15,388 nt of DNA from Pseudomonadota bacterium (GTDB lineage: Bacteria; Pseudomonadota; Alphaproteobacteria; Rhizobiales; Hyphomicrobiaceae), in the NCBI GenBank assembly GCA_023428365.1, contig JAEYYQ010000237.1, positions 1-15,388 of the forward strand, in the 5' to 3' direction. Below are positions 1 through 7,477 of this stretch, piece after piece; positions within the stretch are counted from its first letter, which is position 1, and each line of letters starts with the position of its first letter. The notes below the pieces were generated by a model. The model had not been told where the DNA came from, made no database searches, and saw nothing but the letters and a program-made list of their open reading frames with translations. The position numbers and the translations under genes are program-made.

Positions 1-484
1 GCGGGATGATGTTGACGCCGAAGCGGTTGCCCGCCACCTCGTTAACCGTCAGCGATGTGCCGTCGAGCGCAACCGAGCCCTTGGGCGCGATGTAGCGGGC
101 GAGATGCTCAGGCGCCTCGAACGTGAAACGGCGGCTTTCACCATCCTCCTGAATATCGGCAATCACGGCTTTGCCGTCGACATGACCGGAAACGATATGG
201 CCGCCGAGTTCATCTCCGGCTGTCAGCGCCCTCTCCAGATTGATGCGCATGCCGGGCTGCCAGCCATCGAGGGTCGTCTTTGAGCGGGTCTCATTGGAGG
301 CGTCGGCCGTGAAGACACTGCCTTCACCTTGCGGCTGGACGGTCGTTACCGTCAGACAGCAGCCATCACAGGCGATCGAAGCGCCGATCTTGATCGAGGC
401 GGCGGGATAGGACGAGCGGATGGAAAACCGCCCGTCGTCGCGCGCAACGATCTCGCCGATGTCGGTAATGATCCCGGTGAACAT
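1..484 (-). CDS. ribE: Riboflavin synthase alpha subunit, C-terminus cut by window edge
   Basis: Riboflavin synthase dismutates two molecules of 6,7-dimethyl-8-ribityllumazine into riboflavin and a pyrimidinedione, the last step of vitamin B2 synthesis in the cytoplasm. I translated this strand directly. The protein opens with MFTGIITDIG, the hallmark N-terminus of the family. Further motifs are CLTVT near residue 49, NLERAL, GGHIVSGHVDG, and SLTVNEV near the start of the second lumazine-binding repeat. About 161 residues are visible of a family length near 200, so the end of the second repeat is missing. The start is the ATG at 484, with AGGA just upstream. It lies 39 bases downstream of ribD on the same strand and is presumably co-transcribed with it; ribH and nusB often follow in this clade, but that part is outside the window. 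The family call is sure. Confidence 0.95.
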   Translation of the reverse strand, partial: MFTGIITDIGEIVARDDGRFSIRSSYPAASIKIGASIACDGCCLTVTTVQPQGEGSVFTADASNETRSKTTLDGWQPGMRINLERALTAGDELGGHIVSGHVDGKAVIADIQEDGESRRFTFEAPEHLARYIAPKGSVALDGTSLTVNEVAGNRFGVNIIP

Positions 485-523
485 GATCCTACAGTCGCTC
501 TTTCTTCGATACCGAACCAGACG

Positions 524-1657
524 TCAGGATGCGGGCTGACGGCGCCGGAAGACGATCATATCATCGCCGCCGACTTTACGCTTCGATGTTACCATGAGAT
601 CGAGGCCGGGCAGCAATGCGCTCGGCACCTGCGCGCCCGCACCGCCCGGGGCGCGGAACATGACGACCTCGTCGACGAAGTGCGCCCTCGAGAACGCCCG
701 CCACGCAGCGGTGCCGCCTTCCACGAGCAATCGGGTGATGCCCCGAGCAACCAGTGCTTCCATGATCGCCGGGAGCCACAACGCACCGTCCACTTCGCGG
801 ACCGGCTCAACCACGCAGCCGTGAGCCTCCAGGGCCAACCGCCGTTCATGGTCAACCGTCCGGCCGCAGAAGATGATCACCGGTACCTCACGCGCCGTAC
901 TCACCAGCTTGCTACCCAGGGAAATATCGAGATTGCGCGCCAGCACCAGCCGGATCGGCGAACGATTTTCCAGGCCGGGAAGACGGCAGGTAAGTTCGGG
1001 ATCATCGTCAGCAACGGTGCGGCTGCCAACCAGAATAGCGTCGGCCTGGGCCCGCAGCAGATGGCCTTGCGCCCGCGCCACTGGTCCCGTCACCCACACC
1101 GGCTTGCCGTCGCTTCCTCGCGGCACGGTGTTGTCCGCAGCGAGCGCCAGCTTGAGCTGTGTGAACGGCCGGCGTTCGCTGACGCGCAGAATGTGGCCGC
1201 GTGTCACCCAGTCCGCCTCGTCGCTCAGAACACCGCGCGTGACAGCGATGCCCGCAGCGCGCAATCGATCAAGCCCACGTCCCGAAACTCGGGCATCCGG
1301 ATCTTCGATCCCCGCGACGACACGCGCAATGCCAGCAGCGACGATGGCGTCCGCACAGGGCGGCGTCTTACCGTGATGCGAACACGGCTCCAGCGTCACG
1401 TACATGGTGGCGCCAGCCGCCCGTGGCCCAGCGCGCCTTAACGCTTCCGTTTCCGCGTGAGGTCGTCCGCCCGACTGCGTCCATCCGCGCGCGATCACCT
1501 CGCCCGTGGCTTCGTTGACGATCACCGCCCCGACAGCCGGATTGGGCGCCGTATTGCCGAGCCCGCGACGCGCCAGCATCAGCGCCATACGCATGAACTG
1601 GAGGTCGCGAAGGGTCTGGGCCGGATCGTTGCTATCAGTCGGCGGTGTTCGGGACAT
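524..1657 (-). CDS. ribD: Bifunctional riboflavin deaminase-reductase RibD
   Basis: RibD carries out two successive cytoplasmic steps of riboflavin synthesis: it deaminates 2,5-diamino-6-ribosylamino-pyrimidinone 5'-phosphate, then reduces the ribosyl chain with NADPH. The N-terminal cytidine-deaminase-like domain (about residues 18-150) has NPAVGAVIV, the zinc/proton-shuttle motif HAE at 67-69, and [11 protein letters not shown], giving zinc cysteines 92 and 101. The C-terminal reductase domain begins near 164 ([10 protein letters not shown]) and includes the [12 protein letters not shown] stretch. The protein is 377 residues, normal for the family. I chose the ATG at 1657 because GGAG lies 5 bases upstream; an in-frame ATG at 1690 would add 11 residues but lie deeper inside nrdR. 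With this start the gene overlaps the end of nrdR by 23 bases, suggesting translational coupling. Confidence 0.95.
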   Translation of the reverse strand: MSRTPPTDSNDPAQTLRDLQFMRMALMLARRGLGNTAPNPAVGAVIVNEATGEVIARGWTQSGGRPHAETEALRRAGPRAAGATMYVTLEPCSHHGKTPPCADAIVAAGIARVVAGIEDPDARVSGRGLDRLRAAGIAVTRGVLSDEADWVTRGHILRVSERRPFTQLKLALAADNTVPRGSDGKPVWVTGPVARAQGHLLRAQADAILVGSRTVADDDPELTCRLPGLENRSPIRLVLARNLDISLGSKLVSTAREVPVIIFCGRTVDHERRLALEAHGCVVEPVREVDGALWLPAIMEALVARGITRLLVEGGTAAWRAFSRAHFVDEVVMFRAPGGAGAQVPSALLPGLDLMVTSKRKVGGDDMIVFRRRQPAS

Positions 1658-2129
1658 TGGCACTCCGGCTTGCGCCGTTGCCTTTCGCAATTTCTGTCAG
1701 CACTTCCTGGAAATCCGCCGCCTCACGGAAGTCTCGATAGACGGACGCAAAACGCACGTAGGCAACCGGATCTAAGCCGCGCAGCGCCTCGATCACCATC
1801 TCGCCGATCATTGATGAGGAGATTTCGGCCTCACCGGTACTTTCAAGCTGTCGAACGATCCCCGACACCATGCGGTCGATCCGCTCGGTGTCGACCGGAC
1901 GCTTACGCAGCGCGATCTCAACGGAACGCAGCAGTTTGTCCCGCTCGAACGGTACTTTCCTGCCCGAGCGCTTCACCACGATGATCTCGCGCAACTGCAC
2001 CCGCTCGAAGGTCGTGAAACGTCCGCCGCAGATCGGGCACACACGCCGCCGCCGGATCGCCGCGCTTTCCTCGGTCGGCCGGCTGTCCTTAACCTGCGTT
2101 TCGTCGCTACCGCAAAACGGGCAACGCAT
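1635..2129 (-). CDS. nrdR: Transcriptional repressor NrdR
   Basis: NrdR is the nucleotide-sensing repressor of ribonucleotide reductase genes; it binds ATP/dATP through an ATP-cone and DNA through a zinc ribbon. The N-terminus shows the four-cysteine ribbon, MRCPFCGS with Cys3 and Cys6, then [16 protein letters not shown] with Cys31 and Cys34. The ATP-cone spans about residues 47-137, starting [18 protein letters not shown]. The 164-residue length is typical. The ATG at 2129 has GGAG 8 bases upstream. No ribonucleotide reductase gene is in the window, so its targets are elsewhere. Placement between glyA and ribD is a common alphaproteobacterial arrangement and does not by itself mean a role in riboflavin synthesis. 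Confidence 0.96.
   Translation of the reverse strand: MRCPFCGSDETQVKDSRPTEESAAIRRRRVCPICGGRFTTFERVQLREIIVVKRSGRKVPFERDKLLRSVEIALRKRPVDTERIDRMVSGIVRQLESTGEAEISSSMIGEMVIEALRGLDPVAYVRFASVYRDFREAADFQEVLTEIAKGNGASRSANVPNTAD
1663..1666 (-). promoter_or_regulatory. Ribosome binding site deciding the ribD start
   Basis: GGAG on the minus strand, 5 bases before the ATG at 1657. It lies inside the nrdR coding end and supports the shorter RibD over the start at 1690. Confidence 0.6.
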
Positions 2130-2277
2130 GGTGAATGCTCCATCGAAGGCAACGGGCGCGACCGATCCCGATGCCGGTCAGCAGCCGTCCGCCTAATCTA
2201 ATTCAGCCCGCCGGAAACCGCGAGCGCAGCAAATCGCGCATCCACTGCGCAGCGGCCCAACGGTCCGCGGGCCAGTC

Positions 2278-3576
2278 TCAGTAAATCGGGAAGCGACGGC
2301 ACAGAGCCATCGCCTTTTCCTTGACCGCAGCCTCTACGGCGGCGTTGCCCTCTTCGCCGTTGCGGGCCAAACCGTCGAGAACCTCAGCGATCAGACGTCC
2401 GATCTCACGAAATTCTTCAACGCCGAAGCCGCGCGTCGTACCGGCAGGCGAGCCGAGGCGGACGCCGGACGTTACCGTCGGCTTCTCCGGATCGAACGGC
2501 ACACCGTTCTTGTTACAGGTGATGTGAGCCCGGCCCAGCGCCTTCTCGGTGATGTTGCCGGTCAGCTTCTTCGGCCGCAGATCGACCAGAACGACGTGCG
2601 TATCGGTGCCACCCGAGACCAGATCGAGACCTTCCGCCTGCAGCACCTCGCCCAGCGCTGCCGCGTTCTCGACCACGGACTTGGCGTAGGTCTTGAACTC
2701 CGGCTGCAATGCTTCGCCGAACGCCACCGCCTTGGCGGCTATGATGTGCATCAGCGGACCGCCCTGTAGGCCAGGGAAGATCGCCGAGTTGATCTTCTTG
2801 GCGATGTCCGCGTCGTTGGTCAGGATCATGCCGCCGCGCGGACCGCGCAGCGTCTTGTGCGTGGTGGTCGTCACGACGTGGGCATGTGGCAGCGGGCTCG
2901 GATGCGCGCCACCAGCGACCAGACCGGCGAAGTGGGCCATGTCGACCATGAGATACGCGCCGACTTCGTCTGCGATCTTGCGGAATGCTGCGAAATCGAT
3001 GCGGCGCGGGTAGGCGGAGCCACCGGCGATGATGATCTTCGGCTTGTGCTCCAGCGCCAGCGCGCGGACTTCATCGTGGTCGATGACGTTGTCCTGACGG
3101 CGCACGCCATAGTGCACCGCGTTGAACCACTTGCCCGACATGTTGACGGACGCGCCGTGCGTGAGATGGCCGCCAGCAGCCAGCGACAGGCCGAGGATCG
3201 TGTCGCCCGGCTTTGCCAGCGCGAGGAATACGCCCTGGTTGGCCTGGCTGCCGGAGTTCGGCTGGACGTTGGCGAAGCCGCAGTCGAACAGCTTCTTGGC
3301 TCGTTCGATTGCCAGTTCTTCTGCGATATCAACGTATTGACAGCCACCGTAATAGCGCCGCCCAGGATAACCTTCAGCGTATTTGTTGGTCAGCACCGTG
3401 CCCGCCGCTTCGAGCACCGCACGCGACACGATGTTCTCCGACGCGATCAGCTCGATCTCGTCGCGCTGGCGACCGAGTTCCTTCGCAACCGCGCTGTAGA
3501 GTTCGGGATCACGATCTGCGAGGGACTGTCCGAAGAAATCCGATGGCGCGCCGCTGCGCGTCGCCTTGTCGTTCAT
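2278..3576 (-). CDS. glyA: Serine hydroxymethyltransferase
   Basis: GlyA is a cytoplasmic pyridoxal-phosphate enzyme that converts serine and tetrahydrofolate to glycine and 5,10-methylene-tetrahydrofolate, feeding one-carbon metabolism. The 432-residue protein carries ELIASEN (42-48), the [13 protein letters not shown] signature (66-78), and [13 protein letters not shown]. The cofactor-binding motif [14 protein letters not shown] has its Schiff-base lysine at 241. It ends in RFPIY, as is usual for the family. The ATG at 3576 is preceded by GAGGA at 5 bases. It lies 137 bases downstream of hemA on the same strand. Since glycine is a HemA substrate, the adjacency makes metabolic sense, although a hairpin in the gap means that joint transcription is not certain. 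Confidence 0.97.
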   Translation of the reverse strand: MNDKATRSGAPSDFFGQSLADRDPELYSAVAKELGRQRDEIELIASENIVSRAVLEAAGTVLTNKYAEGYPGRRYYGGCQYVDIAEELAIERAKKLFDCGFANVQPNSGSQANQGVFLALAKPGDTILGLSLAAGGHLTHGASVNMSGKWFNAVHYGVRRQDNVIDHDEVRALALEHKPKIIIAGGSAYPRRIDFAAFRKIADEVGAYLMVDMAHFAGLVAGGAHPSPLPHAHVVTTTTHKTLRGPRGGMILTNDADIAKKINSAIFPGLQGGPLMHIIAAKAVAFGEALQPEFKTYAKSVVENAAALGEVLQAEGLDLVSGGTDTHVVLVDLRPKKLTGNITEKALGRAHITCNKNGVPFDPEKPTVTSGVRLGSPAGTTRGFGVEEFREIGRLIAEVLDGLARNGEEGNAAVEAAVKEKAMALCRRFPIY

Positions 3577-3611
3577 AGTCGTCCTCGTTCGGCGGTGATG
3601 CTGAGGCCGAA

Positions 3612-3631
3612 ACGGGCGATGGCGCGCCCGT
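3612..3631 (-). terminator. Hairpin between hemA and glyA: weak terminator or glyA leader structure
   Basis: A perfect 7-bp stem (ACGGGCG / CGCCCGT) with a 6-base loop lies 82 bases past the hemA stop and 35 bases before the glyA start. On the minus strand the stem is followed only by TTTC, so it is a poor classical intrinsic terminator. It could attenuate read-through from hemA or be part of the glyA leader. The structure is seen; the role is inferred. Confidence 0.35.
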
Positions 3632-3713
3632 CCCCCAATGCCCGCTGCATATCATGCCAGCGCGCAGGCCAACAACCTCACAAACACCGAGGGCGACGGG
3701 ATGGCGCGATTGG

Positions 3714-4943
3714 CTATTCGGCTGCAACCTTGGTCGGGCCGGCGGTGAGGCCGAATTCACCCCACAGCGTGGACAGCGACGCGACCAGATGGTCGATATC
3801 CGCATCCGAGTGCTGCGGTGTCGGCGTCAGGCGCAACCGCTCGGTGCCGCGCGGCACCGTTGGGTAGTTGATGGGTTGCACATAAATTCCGAACCGGTCG
3901 AGCAGAACATCGGTCACGTTCTTGCAGAGCACCGGATCACCGACCATCACCGGAACGATGTGGCTGGGGTTTTCGATGACCGGCAAGCCAGCGGCTGTCA
4001 GCCGGCGTTTCAGGGTCCGGGCGCGTTCCTGATGCCGGGCACGCTCCAGCGTGCTCGACTTCAAATGGCGAACACTGGTCAATGCACCCGCCACTACAGC
4101 CGGTGCCAGCGAAGTCGTGAAGATGAAGCCGGGGGCGTAGCTGCGGATCGCATCGCAGCAATCGCGGCTGGCGGCGATATAACCGCCCATTACACCGAAG
4201 CCCTTGGCCAGCGTGCCGTTGATGATGTCGACCCGGTCGAGCACGCCATCACGTTCGGCGATACCGCCGCCATGATCGCCGTACATGCCGACGGCGTGGA
4301 CCTCATCGAGATAGGTCAGCGCGCCATAACGGTCCGCCAGATCACAGATGGCCGCGATTGGCGCAATGGTGCCGTCCATCGAGTAGACCGACTCGAATAC
4401 GATGATCTTGGGTGTCTCACGATCGAACGCGGCGAGCAGGGCTTCGAGATTGGCGAGATCGTTGTGGCGCCAGATCCGCTTCGGCCCGCCACCGTGCCGG
4501 ATGCCCTGGATCATGGATGCGTGGTTCTTCTCGTCGGAGAAGATCACGACGCCCGGCAGCAACCGCGTCAGCGTCGATAGCGTGGCGTCATTGGCGACAT
4601 AGGCCGAAGTGAACAACAGCGCCGCTTCCTTGCCATGCAGCGAGGCAAGCTCTGCTTCGAGCTCAACGTGATAGCGCGTCGTTCCGGAAATATTGCGGGT
4701 GCCGCCAGAACCTGCACCGACTTTGTCCACCGCTTCGTGCATGGCGGCGAGAACATCGGGATGCTGCCCCATGCCCAGGTAGTCGTTGGAGCACCAGACG
4801 GTAATCGGTTGCGCCGAACCGGCGTCAAAGCGCTCGGCTACTGGGAACGACCCGCATGTCCGCCGCAAGTCGGCGAATACCCGATAGCGTCCTTCAGCTT
4901 GTACGGCCGCCAACGCACTCTGGAATTTGGTCGCGTAATCCAC
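3714..4943 (-). CDS. hemA: 5-aminolevulinate synthase
   Basis: HemA is the pyridoxal-phosphate enzyme that condenses glycine with succinyl-CoA to 5-aminolevulinate, the first committed step of heme synthesis by the C4 (Shemin) route used by alphaproteobacteria. Visible motifs are [13 protein letters not shown] (50-62), [11 protein letters not shown] (78-88), [22 protein letters not shown] (211-222), and the Schiff-base site GTLAKGFG with lysine 247. I chose the GTG at 4943: the product VDYATKF matches the usual MDY start of rhizobial HemA, the 409-residue length fits, and GAGG lies 8 bases upstream. The ATG at 4988 would add 15 proline- and arginine-rich residues without a good binding site. 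FNR/FixK-like and Irr-like sites lie 120-207 bases upstream, so control by oxygen and iron is likely. glyA follows on the same strand. Confidence 0.96.
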   Translation of the reverse strand: MDYATKFQSALAAVQAEGRYRVFADLRRTCGSFPVAERFDAGSAQPITVWCSNDYLGMGQHPDVLAAMHEAVDKVGAGSGGTRNISGTTRYHVELEAELASLHGKEAALLFTSAYVANDATLSTLTRLLPGVVIFSDEKNHASMIQGIRHGGGPKRIWRHNDLANLEALLAAFDRETPKIIVFESVYSMDGTIAPIAAICDLADRYGALTYLDEVHAVGMYGDHGGGIAERDGVLDRVDIINGTLAKGFGVMGGYIAASRDCCDAIRSYAPGFIFTTSLAPAVVAGALTSVRHLKSSTLERARHQERARTLKRRLTAAGLPVIENPSHIVPVMVGDPVLCKNVTDVLLDRFGIYVQPINYPTVPRGTERLRLTPTPQHSDADIDHLVASLSTLWGEFGLTAGPTKVAAE

Positions 4944-4951
4944 CGAACCTG

Positions 4952-4955
4952 CCTC
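4952..4955 (-). promoter_or_regulatory. Ribosome binding site deciding the hemA GTG start
   Basis: GAGG on the minus strand, 8 bases before the GTG at 4943. It supports the non-ATG start of HemA over the ATG at 4988. Confidence 0.6.
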
Positions 4956-5063
4956 TCGCCTCCGCGGAGATTTGGGCAGCTGCCCCATGCTGCCGGAGCA
5001 GCAAACATCCGCGGTGTCCCCGGCTGCTTGTTTGTAACCAGTCTAGCCCGACGCGTAAACGGT

Positions 5064-5080
5064 GCGAGAACCGTTCTAAA
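5064..5080 (-). promoter_or_regulatory. Candidate Irr iron control element upstream of hemA
   Basis: On the minus strand this reads TTTAGAACGGTTCTCGC. The Irr-binding element of rhizobia, as I recall it, is the inverted repeat TTTAGAA-N3-TTCTAAA; this site has the first half complete and four of seven bases of the second, with a perfect AGAA-N3-TTCT core. It lies 121-137 bases before the hemA start and downstream of the FNR/FixK-like box. That position would suit repression of heme synthesis by Irr when iron is short. The motif match is from memory and unscored. Confidence 0.45.
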
Positions 5081-5117
5081 GAGTTCGTATCGACGCACCC
5101 GCCAACGCTAGACACAA

Positions 5118-5134
5118 CCTCGCCGCGTGCGAGG
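5118..5134. repeat. Inverted repeat next to the FNR/FixK-like box
   Basis: Perfect 6-bp arms (CCTCGC / GCGAGG) around a 5-base loop, ending 2 bases before the FNR/FixK-like palindrome. Read on the minus strand it lies 31 bases past the ldtP stop and is followed by TTGTGT. It could be a weak ldtP terminator, or a second operator in the spacer of a hemA promoter. Neither role can be decided from sequence. Confidence 0.35.
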
Positions 5135-5136
5135 CC

Positions 5137-5150
5137 TTGATCACGATCAA
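5137..5150. promoter_or_regulatory. FNR/FixK-type box upstream of hemA
   Basis: TTGATCACGATCAA is a perfect palindrome and a full match to the anaerobox consensus TTGATNNNNATCAA bound by FNR, FnrL and FixK proteins. It lies 14 bases past the ldtP stop and 194 bases before the hemA start. If it acts at the usual -41.5 position, transcription toward hemA would start near 5102 with a leader of about 160 bases. FnrL control of hemA is known in Rhodobacter. Function here is inferred. Confidence 0.7.
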
Positions 5151-5164
5151 ATCGAAAAGCGAGA

Positions 5165-6451
5165 TCAGTAGGCGGAGGCCGTCGCTCCCACGCCGTCCTT
5201 ACGATAAAGGTCCCGGCGGAACTGAACCACACCGTCTTCTGTGGCCCAGGCGGTGATGTAGACGAAGTGAACCGGAACGGGCGTTTTCAGCCTGACATCG
5301 AGCCTCTCGCCGGTTTTTCTCATCTCTTCGATACGCGCCAGCTTCCACTCGCCATTACCGGCGAGGAGCCACGACGCCAGTTGGTCGATGCCCTGCACGC
5401 GCACGCAACCGGAGCTGGCAGCGCGGAAGTTGCGCCCGAACAAGCTGTCGGACGGCGTGTCGTGCATGTAGACCGAGTGATTGTTGTGAAAATTGATCTT
5501 CAGAAAGCCGAGCGGGTTATCTTTGCCGGGCTGCTGCCGGTAGACGAGGCTCTGGGGCTGGCTCGATGACCAGGTGATTTTCGCCGGATCGAGCTTTCGC
5601 CCGTCACCGCCATAAGCATCGATGCCATACTTCTGCAGCACGCTCTGACCCTGCTTCTCCATTTCACGGCCCTTCGGGATCAGATCCTTGGAGATGACCG
5701 TCGGCGGCAGCGTCCAGATCGGATTGAAGTTCAGCTCGTGGATGGTTGAGCGCAATAGCGGCGTCTGACGGTCGAACTGGCCAACCACACCGGAATGGCG
5801 CGACACGACGCGGTCACCTTCAACCGCCTCGATTTGAGCGGACGGGACATTGACCAGGACGTACTTCTTGCCCGCGGAACGAGCCAGCTCGCTGACACGG
5901 CCGAGGTTGGTTTTGAGCTGACCGAGCCGGGTGGCAGCCGGGACATTGAGGGCCGCAATGGTGCGCTTATCCACGATCCCAGTGGGAGAAAGGCCATTGG
6001 AGGCCTGGAACCGCTTCACCGCGCGCTCGAGGGTGTAGTCGAAGTAATCCGGAGAGCCACCATCTTCCCGCAGGTCGCCCGACGACAACAGTCGCTTGCG
6101 GAGAATGGCGACAGCCTGGCTGGACATGCCGAGCTGCAACGTACCGTCCGGCACCGTCTCCCAGCCGCCTTCAGAGACAATATCCGTGTAGCGCTTGATG
6201 GCGGCCTTCATCGGCTCGATGTTGGAGGGCGATATCGTCGGGTAGCCGCGCGGCGGATTGGCCTCCCATTCCCGCACGAAACTACGATCATACGTCTGCG
6301 ACGTGCTTTTCTCGGTATTGGACGCGAATGGGTTCCAGCTGTTTCCGTCGGACGCCGACACCGGACTGACGAGTGCAATCGCGACCGTTGCGCCGACTGC
6401 CGCAAATGCTCCCCGCGCGAAACCGCAACGGCCTACCCGCATCCCGCTCAC
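5165..6451 (-). CDS. ldtP: Secreted L,D-transpeptidase with peptidoglycan-binding domain
   Basis: L,D-transpeptidases act in the periplasm, forming 3-3 peptidoglycan crosslinks or attaching proteins to the wall, using a catalytic cysteine. The 428-residue protein begins with a signal-peptide-like stretch (hydrophobic about 15-33, likely cut after VSA at 33). It then has a peptidoglycan-binding repeat at about 103-170 (LQLGMSSQAVAILRKRL, AVKRFQASNGLSPTGIVDKRTIAALN). The YkuD catalytic domain at about 195-365 contains HDTPSDSLFGR and SSGCVRV, with His330 and Cys349. The architecture is like E. coli YcbB (LdtD). I chose the GTG at 6451 because AAGGAG sits 8 bases upstream; the ATG at 6442 would lie 17 bases from it. 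ldtR lies upstream on the same strand, as in Liberibacter and Sinorhizobium, so regulation by LdtR is likely. The enzyme class is sure; the symbol follows the neighbour. Confidence 0.9.
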   Translation of the reverse strand: MSGMRVGRCGFARGAFAAVGATVAIALVSPVSASDGNSWNPFASNTEKSTSQTYDRSFVREWEANPPRGYPTISPSNIEPMKAAIKRYTDIVSEGGWETVPDGTLQLGMSSQAVAILRKRLLSSGDLREDGGSPDYFDYTLERAVKRFQASNGLSPTGIVDKRTIAALNVPAATRLGQLKTNLGRVSELARSAGKKYVLVNVPSAQIEAVEGDRVVSRHSGVVGQFDRQTPLLRSTIHELNFNPIWTLPPTVISKDLIPKGREMEKQGQSVLQKYGIDAYGGDGRKLDPAKITWSSSQPQSLVYRQQPGKDNPLGFLKINFHNNHSVYMHDTPSDSLFGRNFRAASSGCVRVQGIDQLASWLLAGNGEWKLARIEEMRKTGERLDVRLKTPVPVHFVYITAWATEDGVVQFRRDLYRKDGVGATASAY

Positions 6452-6459
6452 GTCATCCG

Positions 6460-6465
6460 CTCCTT
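6460..6465 (-). promoter_or_regulatory. Ribosome binding site deciding the ldtP GTG start
   Basis: AAGGAG on the minus strand, 8 bases before the GTG at 6451. An ATG at 6456 opens only a three-codon frame, ATG ACG TGA, that overlaps the true start. Confidence 0.6.
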
Positions 6466-6735
6466 AGCACCAGTGCTCAGCAAAGCGGTGGCACGATGGA
6501 CCCTCCGCCATGCTCAGATCCGAGCAGAGGTGAAAGATCAATTCGCACCACGCATACGCCGCCGCGACTGCGGAGCAGCCGTCGATCGACGATGGAGCAC
6601 CAGTCTTATCAATTGCCGCTTACAGACAGGCCAGCGAGCACCGCCTGAGCCCCACACTCCCATCTGCCCGCAAAACCCTGAGCTATTCATTCTCGGGAGG
6701 AAAGAGGCAAATACGGATGATCCACGCGACACGAC

Positions 6736-6768
6736 ACGCATGATGCGTCAACGCAACAACTTTGCGTT
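6736..6768. repeat. Two adjacent palindromes downstream of ldtR
   Basis: The first is ACGCAT-G-ATGCGT (6736-6748). One base later comes AACGCAA-CAACT-TTGCGTT (6750-6768), a perfect 7-bp stem with a 5-base loop. On the minus strand they lie about 50-80 bases past the ldtR stop. There is no T-run, so this is a poor intrinsic terminator. Operator sites for ldtP, or a structured transcript end of ldtR, are the main options. Confidence 0.5.
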
Positions 6769-6816
6769 CGCGCTCCGCGCATGAGGCCTGACTGCGTTAC
6801 TGGCCGCGCGTGGCGA

Positions 6817-7326
6817 TCAGAGGCGGTATCTGATCTGGTTCGCCCAGAAACGCTCAAGCCGCATGAGGACCTTGTTCAAGTTCTCAAGGTCATGGGCGCC
6901 AACCTCGCCAACTGTTTCAAGCGAACCGAGCTGGCGGCGGTAGAGCTGCGCGACGACCTTGCAAGCTTCCCAGCCTTTGTCAGTCAGGCGCACCCGCACC
7001 GAACGGCGATCGGACGCACCGCGGTTGTAGTGGATGTAGCCTTTCTCGACGAGCTTCTTCAGGTTGTAGGAGACGTTGGAGCCGAGATAGTAGCCGCGAG
7101 CTTTGAGTTCTCCTGCGGTCAGCTCCTCATCGCCAAGGTTGTGCAGTAACAGAGCCTGCACCGCATTGAGCTCGCTATCACCGCCACGGCGATCGAACTC
7201 ATCCTTGATCACGTCCAGCAGCAACCGATGCAGTCGCTCGATCGACCTGAGTGCTTCAAGGTATTCGGTGCTGAGAGCCTCCTCGGTGAGCGGTTCAGCG
7301 TGGGTCTGCCTGAATGCCATCGTCAT
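6817..7326 (-). CDS. ldtR: MarR-family regulator LdtR
   Basis: This is a cytoplasmic winged-helix regulator of the MarR family. In Candidatus Liberibacter asiaticus and Sinorhizobium meliloti the orthologue LdtR activates the adjacent L,D-transpeptidase gene and affects wall remodelling and osmotic tolerance. The 169-residue protein has an N-terminal dimerisation helix (about 20-45), helix-turn-helix ELKARGYYLGSNVSYNLKKLVEKGYI (about 72-97), and the wing RGASDRRSVRVRLTDKG (about 102-118). The GYYLGSNVSYNL recognition segment is unlike generic MarR proteins and fits what I recall of LdtR. The start is the ATG at 7326, with GGGGA 5 bases upstream; a second ATG two codons on is possible. ldtP lies 365 bases downstream on the same strand. 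The family is sure, and the LdtR assignment rests on context plus recalled similarity. Confidence 0.85.
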   Translation of the reverse strand: MTMAFRQTHAEPLTEEALSTEYLEALRSIERLHRLLLDVIKDEFDRRGGDSELNAVQALLLHNLGDEELTAGELKARGYYLGSNVSYNLKKLVEKGYIHYNRGASDRRSVRVRLTDKGWEACKVVAQLYRRQLGSLETVGEVGAHDLENLNKVLMRLERFWANQIRYRL

Positions 7327-7397
7327 GCTTGTCCCCGGCTTATTTTACGCGGGCCATACGCCCTTAACAGCATTTACCAGGGCAGTTAGACGGAAAG

Positions 7398-7436
7398 ACT
7401 TGAAGCTTAGCCTAATATACGCAGTTAAAATCAAGT
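7398..7436. promoter_or_regulatory. AT-rich inverted repeat upstream of ldtR, possible operator
   Basis: Arms ACTTGA (7398-7403) and TCAAGT (7431-7436) are separated by 27 bases in an AT-rich stretch, 72-110 bases before the ldtR start. MarR proteins often bind inverted repeats in their own promoters, so this is a candidate LdtR site. The arms are short and widely spaced, and chance is not excluded. Confidence 0.25.
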
Positions 7437-7477
7437 AAATATCCGAGGAAAATTCAACACTATTACAGGTTATGACA

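Larger units (their letters stand above)
6452..6816. other. 365-base gap between ldtR and ldtP, no convincing gene
   Basis: The gap separates ldtR from ldtP on the minus strand and must hold any separate ldtP promoter. I see the ldtP ribosome binding site at its low end and a pair of palindromes at 6736-6768. Short open frames run across it on both strands, but none has a recognisable product or a good start. I see no clear -35/-10 pair. A possible -10-like TGATAA occurs on the minus strand near 6606-6611, without a matching -35. Confidence 0.5.

Noticed and set aside
329..1441. 370-codon plus-strand open frame antisense to ribD and ribE
   Set aside because: It lies opposite confidently identified genes, has low-complexity Arg/His/Pro-rich content and no recognisable domain. 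Long antisense frames are expected in GC-rich codon-biased genes.
3577..3713. Glycine riboswitch upstream of glyA
   Set aside because: The gap holds only a 7-bp hairpin. I could not find the paired aptamer layout, and the gap is too short for a tandem glycine riboswitch plus promoter.
2857..4580. Long plus-strand frames antisense to glyA and hemA (2857-3867, 3654-4580)
   Set aside because: They are shadows of glyA and hemA, with no family motifs or ribosome binding sites.
5795..6784. 329-codon plus-strand frame antisense to ldtP and running into the gap
   Set aside because: Mostly opposite ldtP; the tail in the gap has no recognisable features. It is treated as chance.
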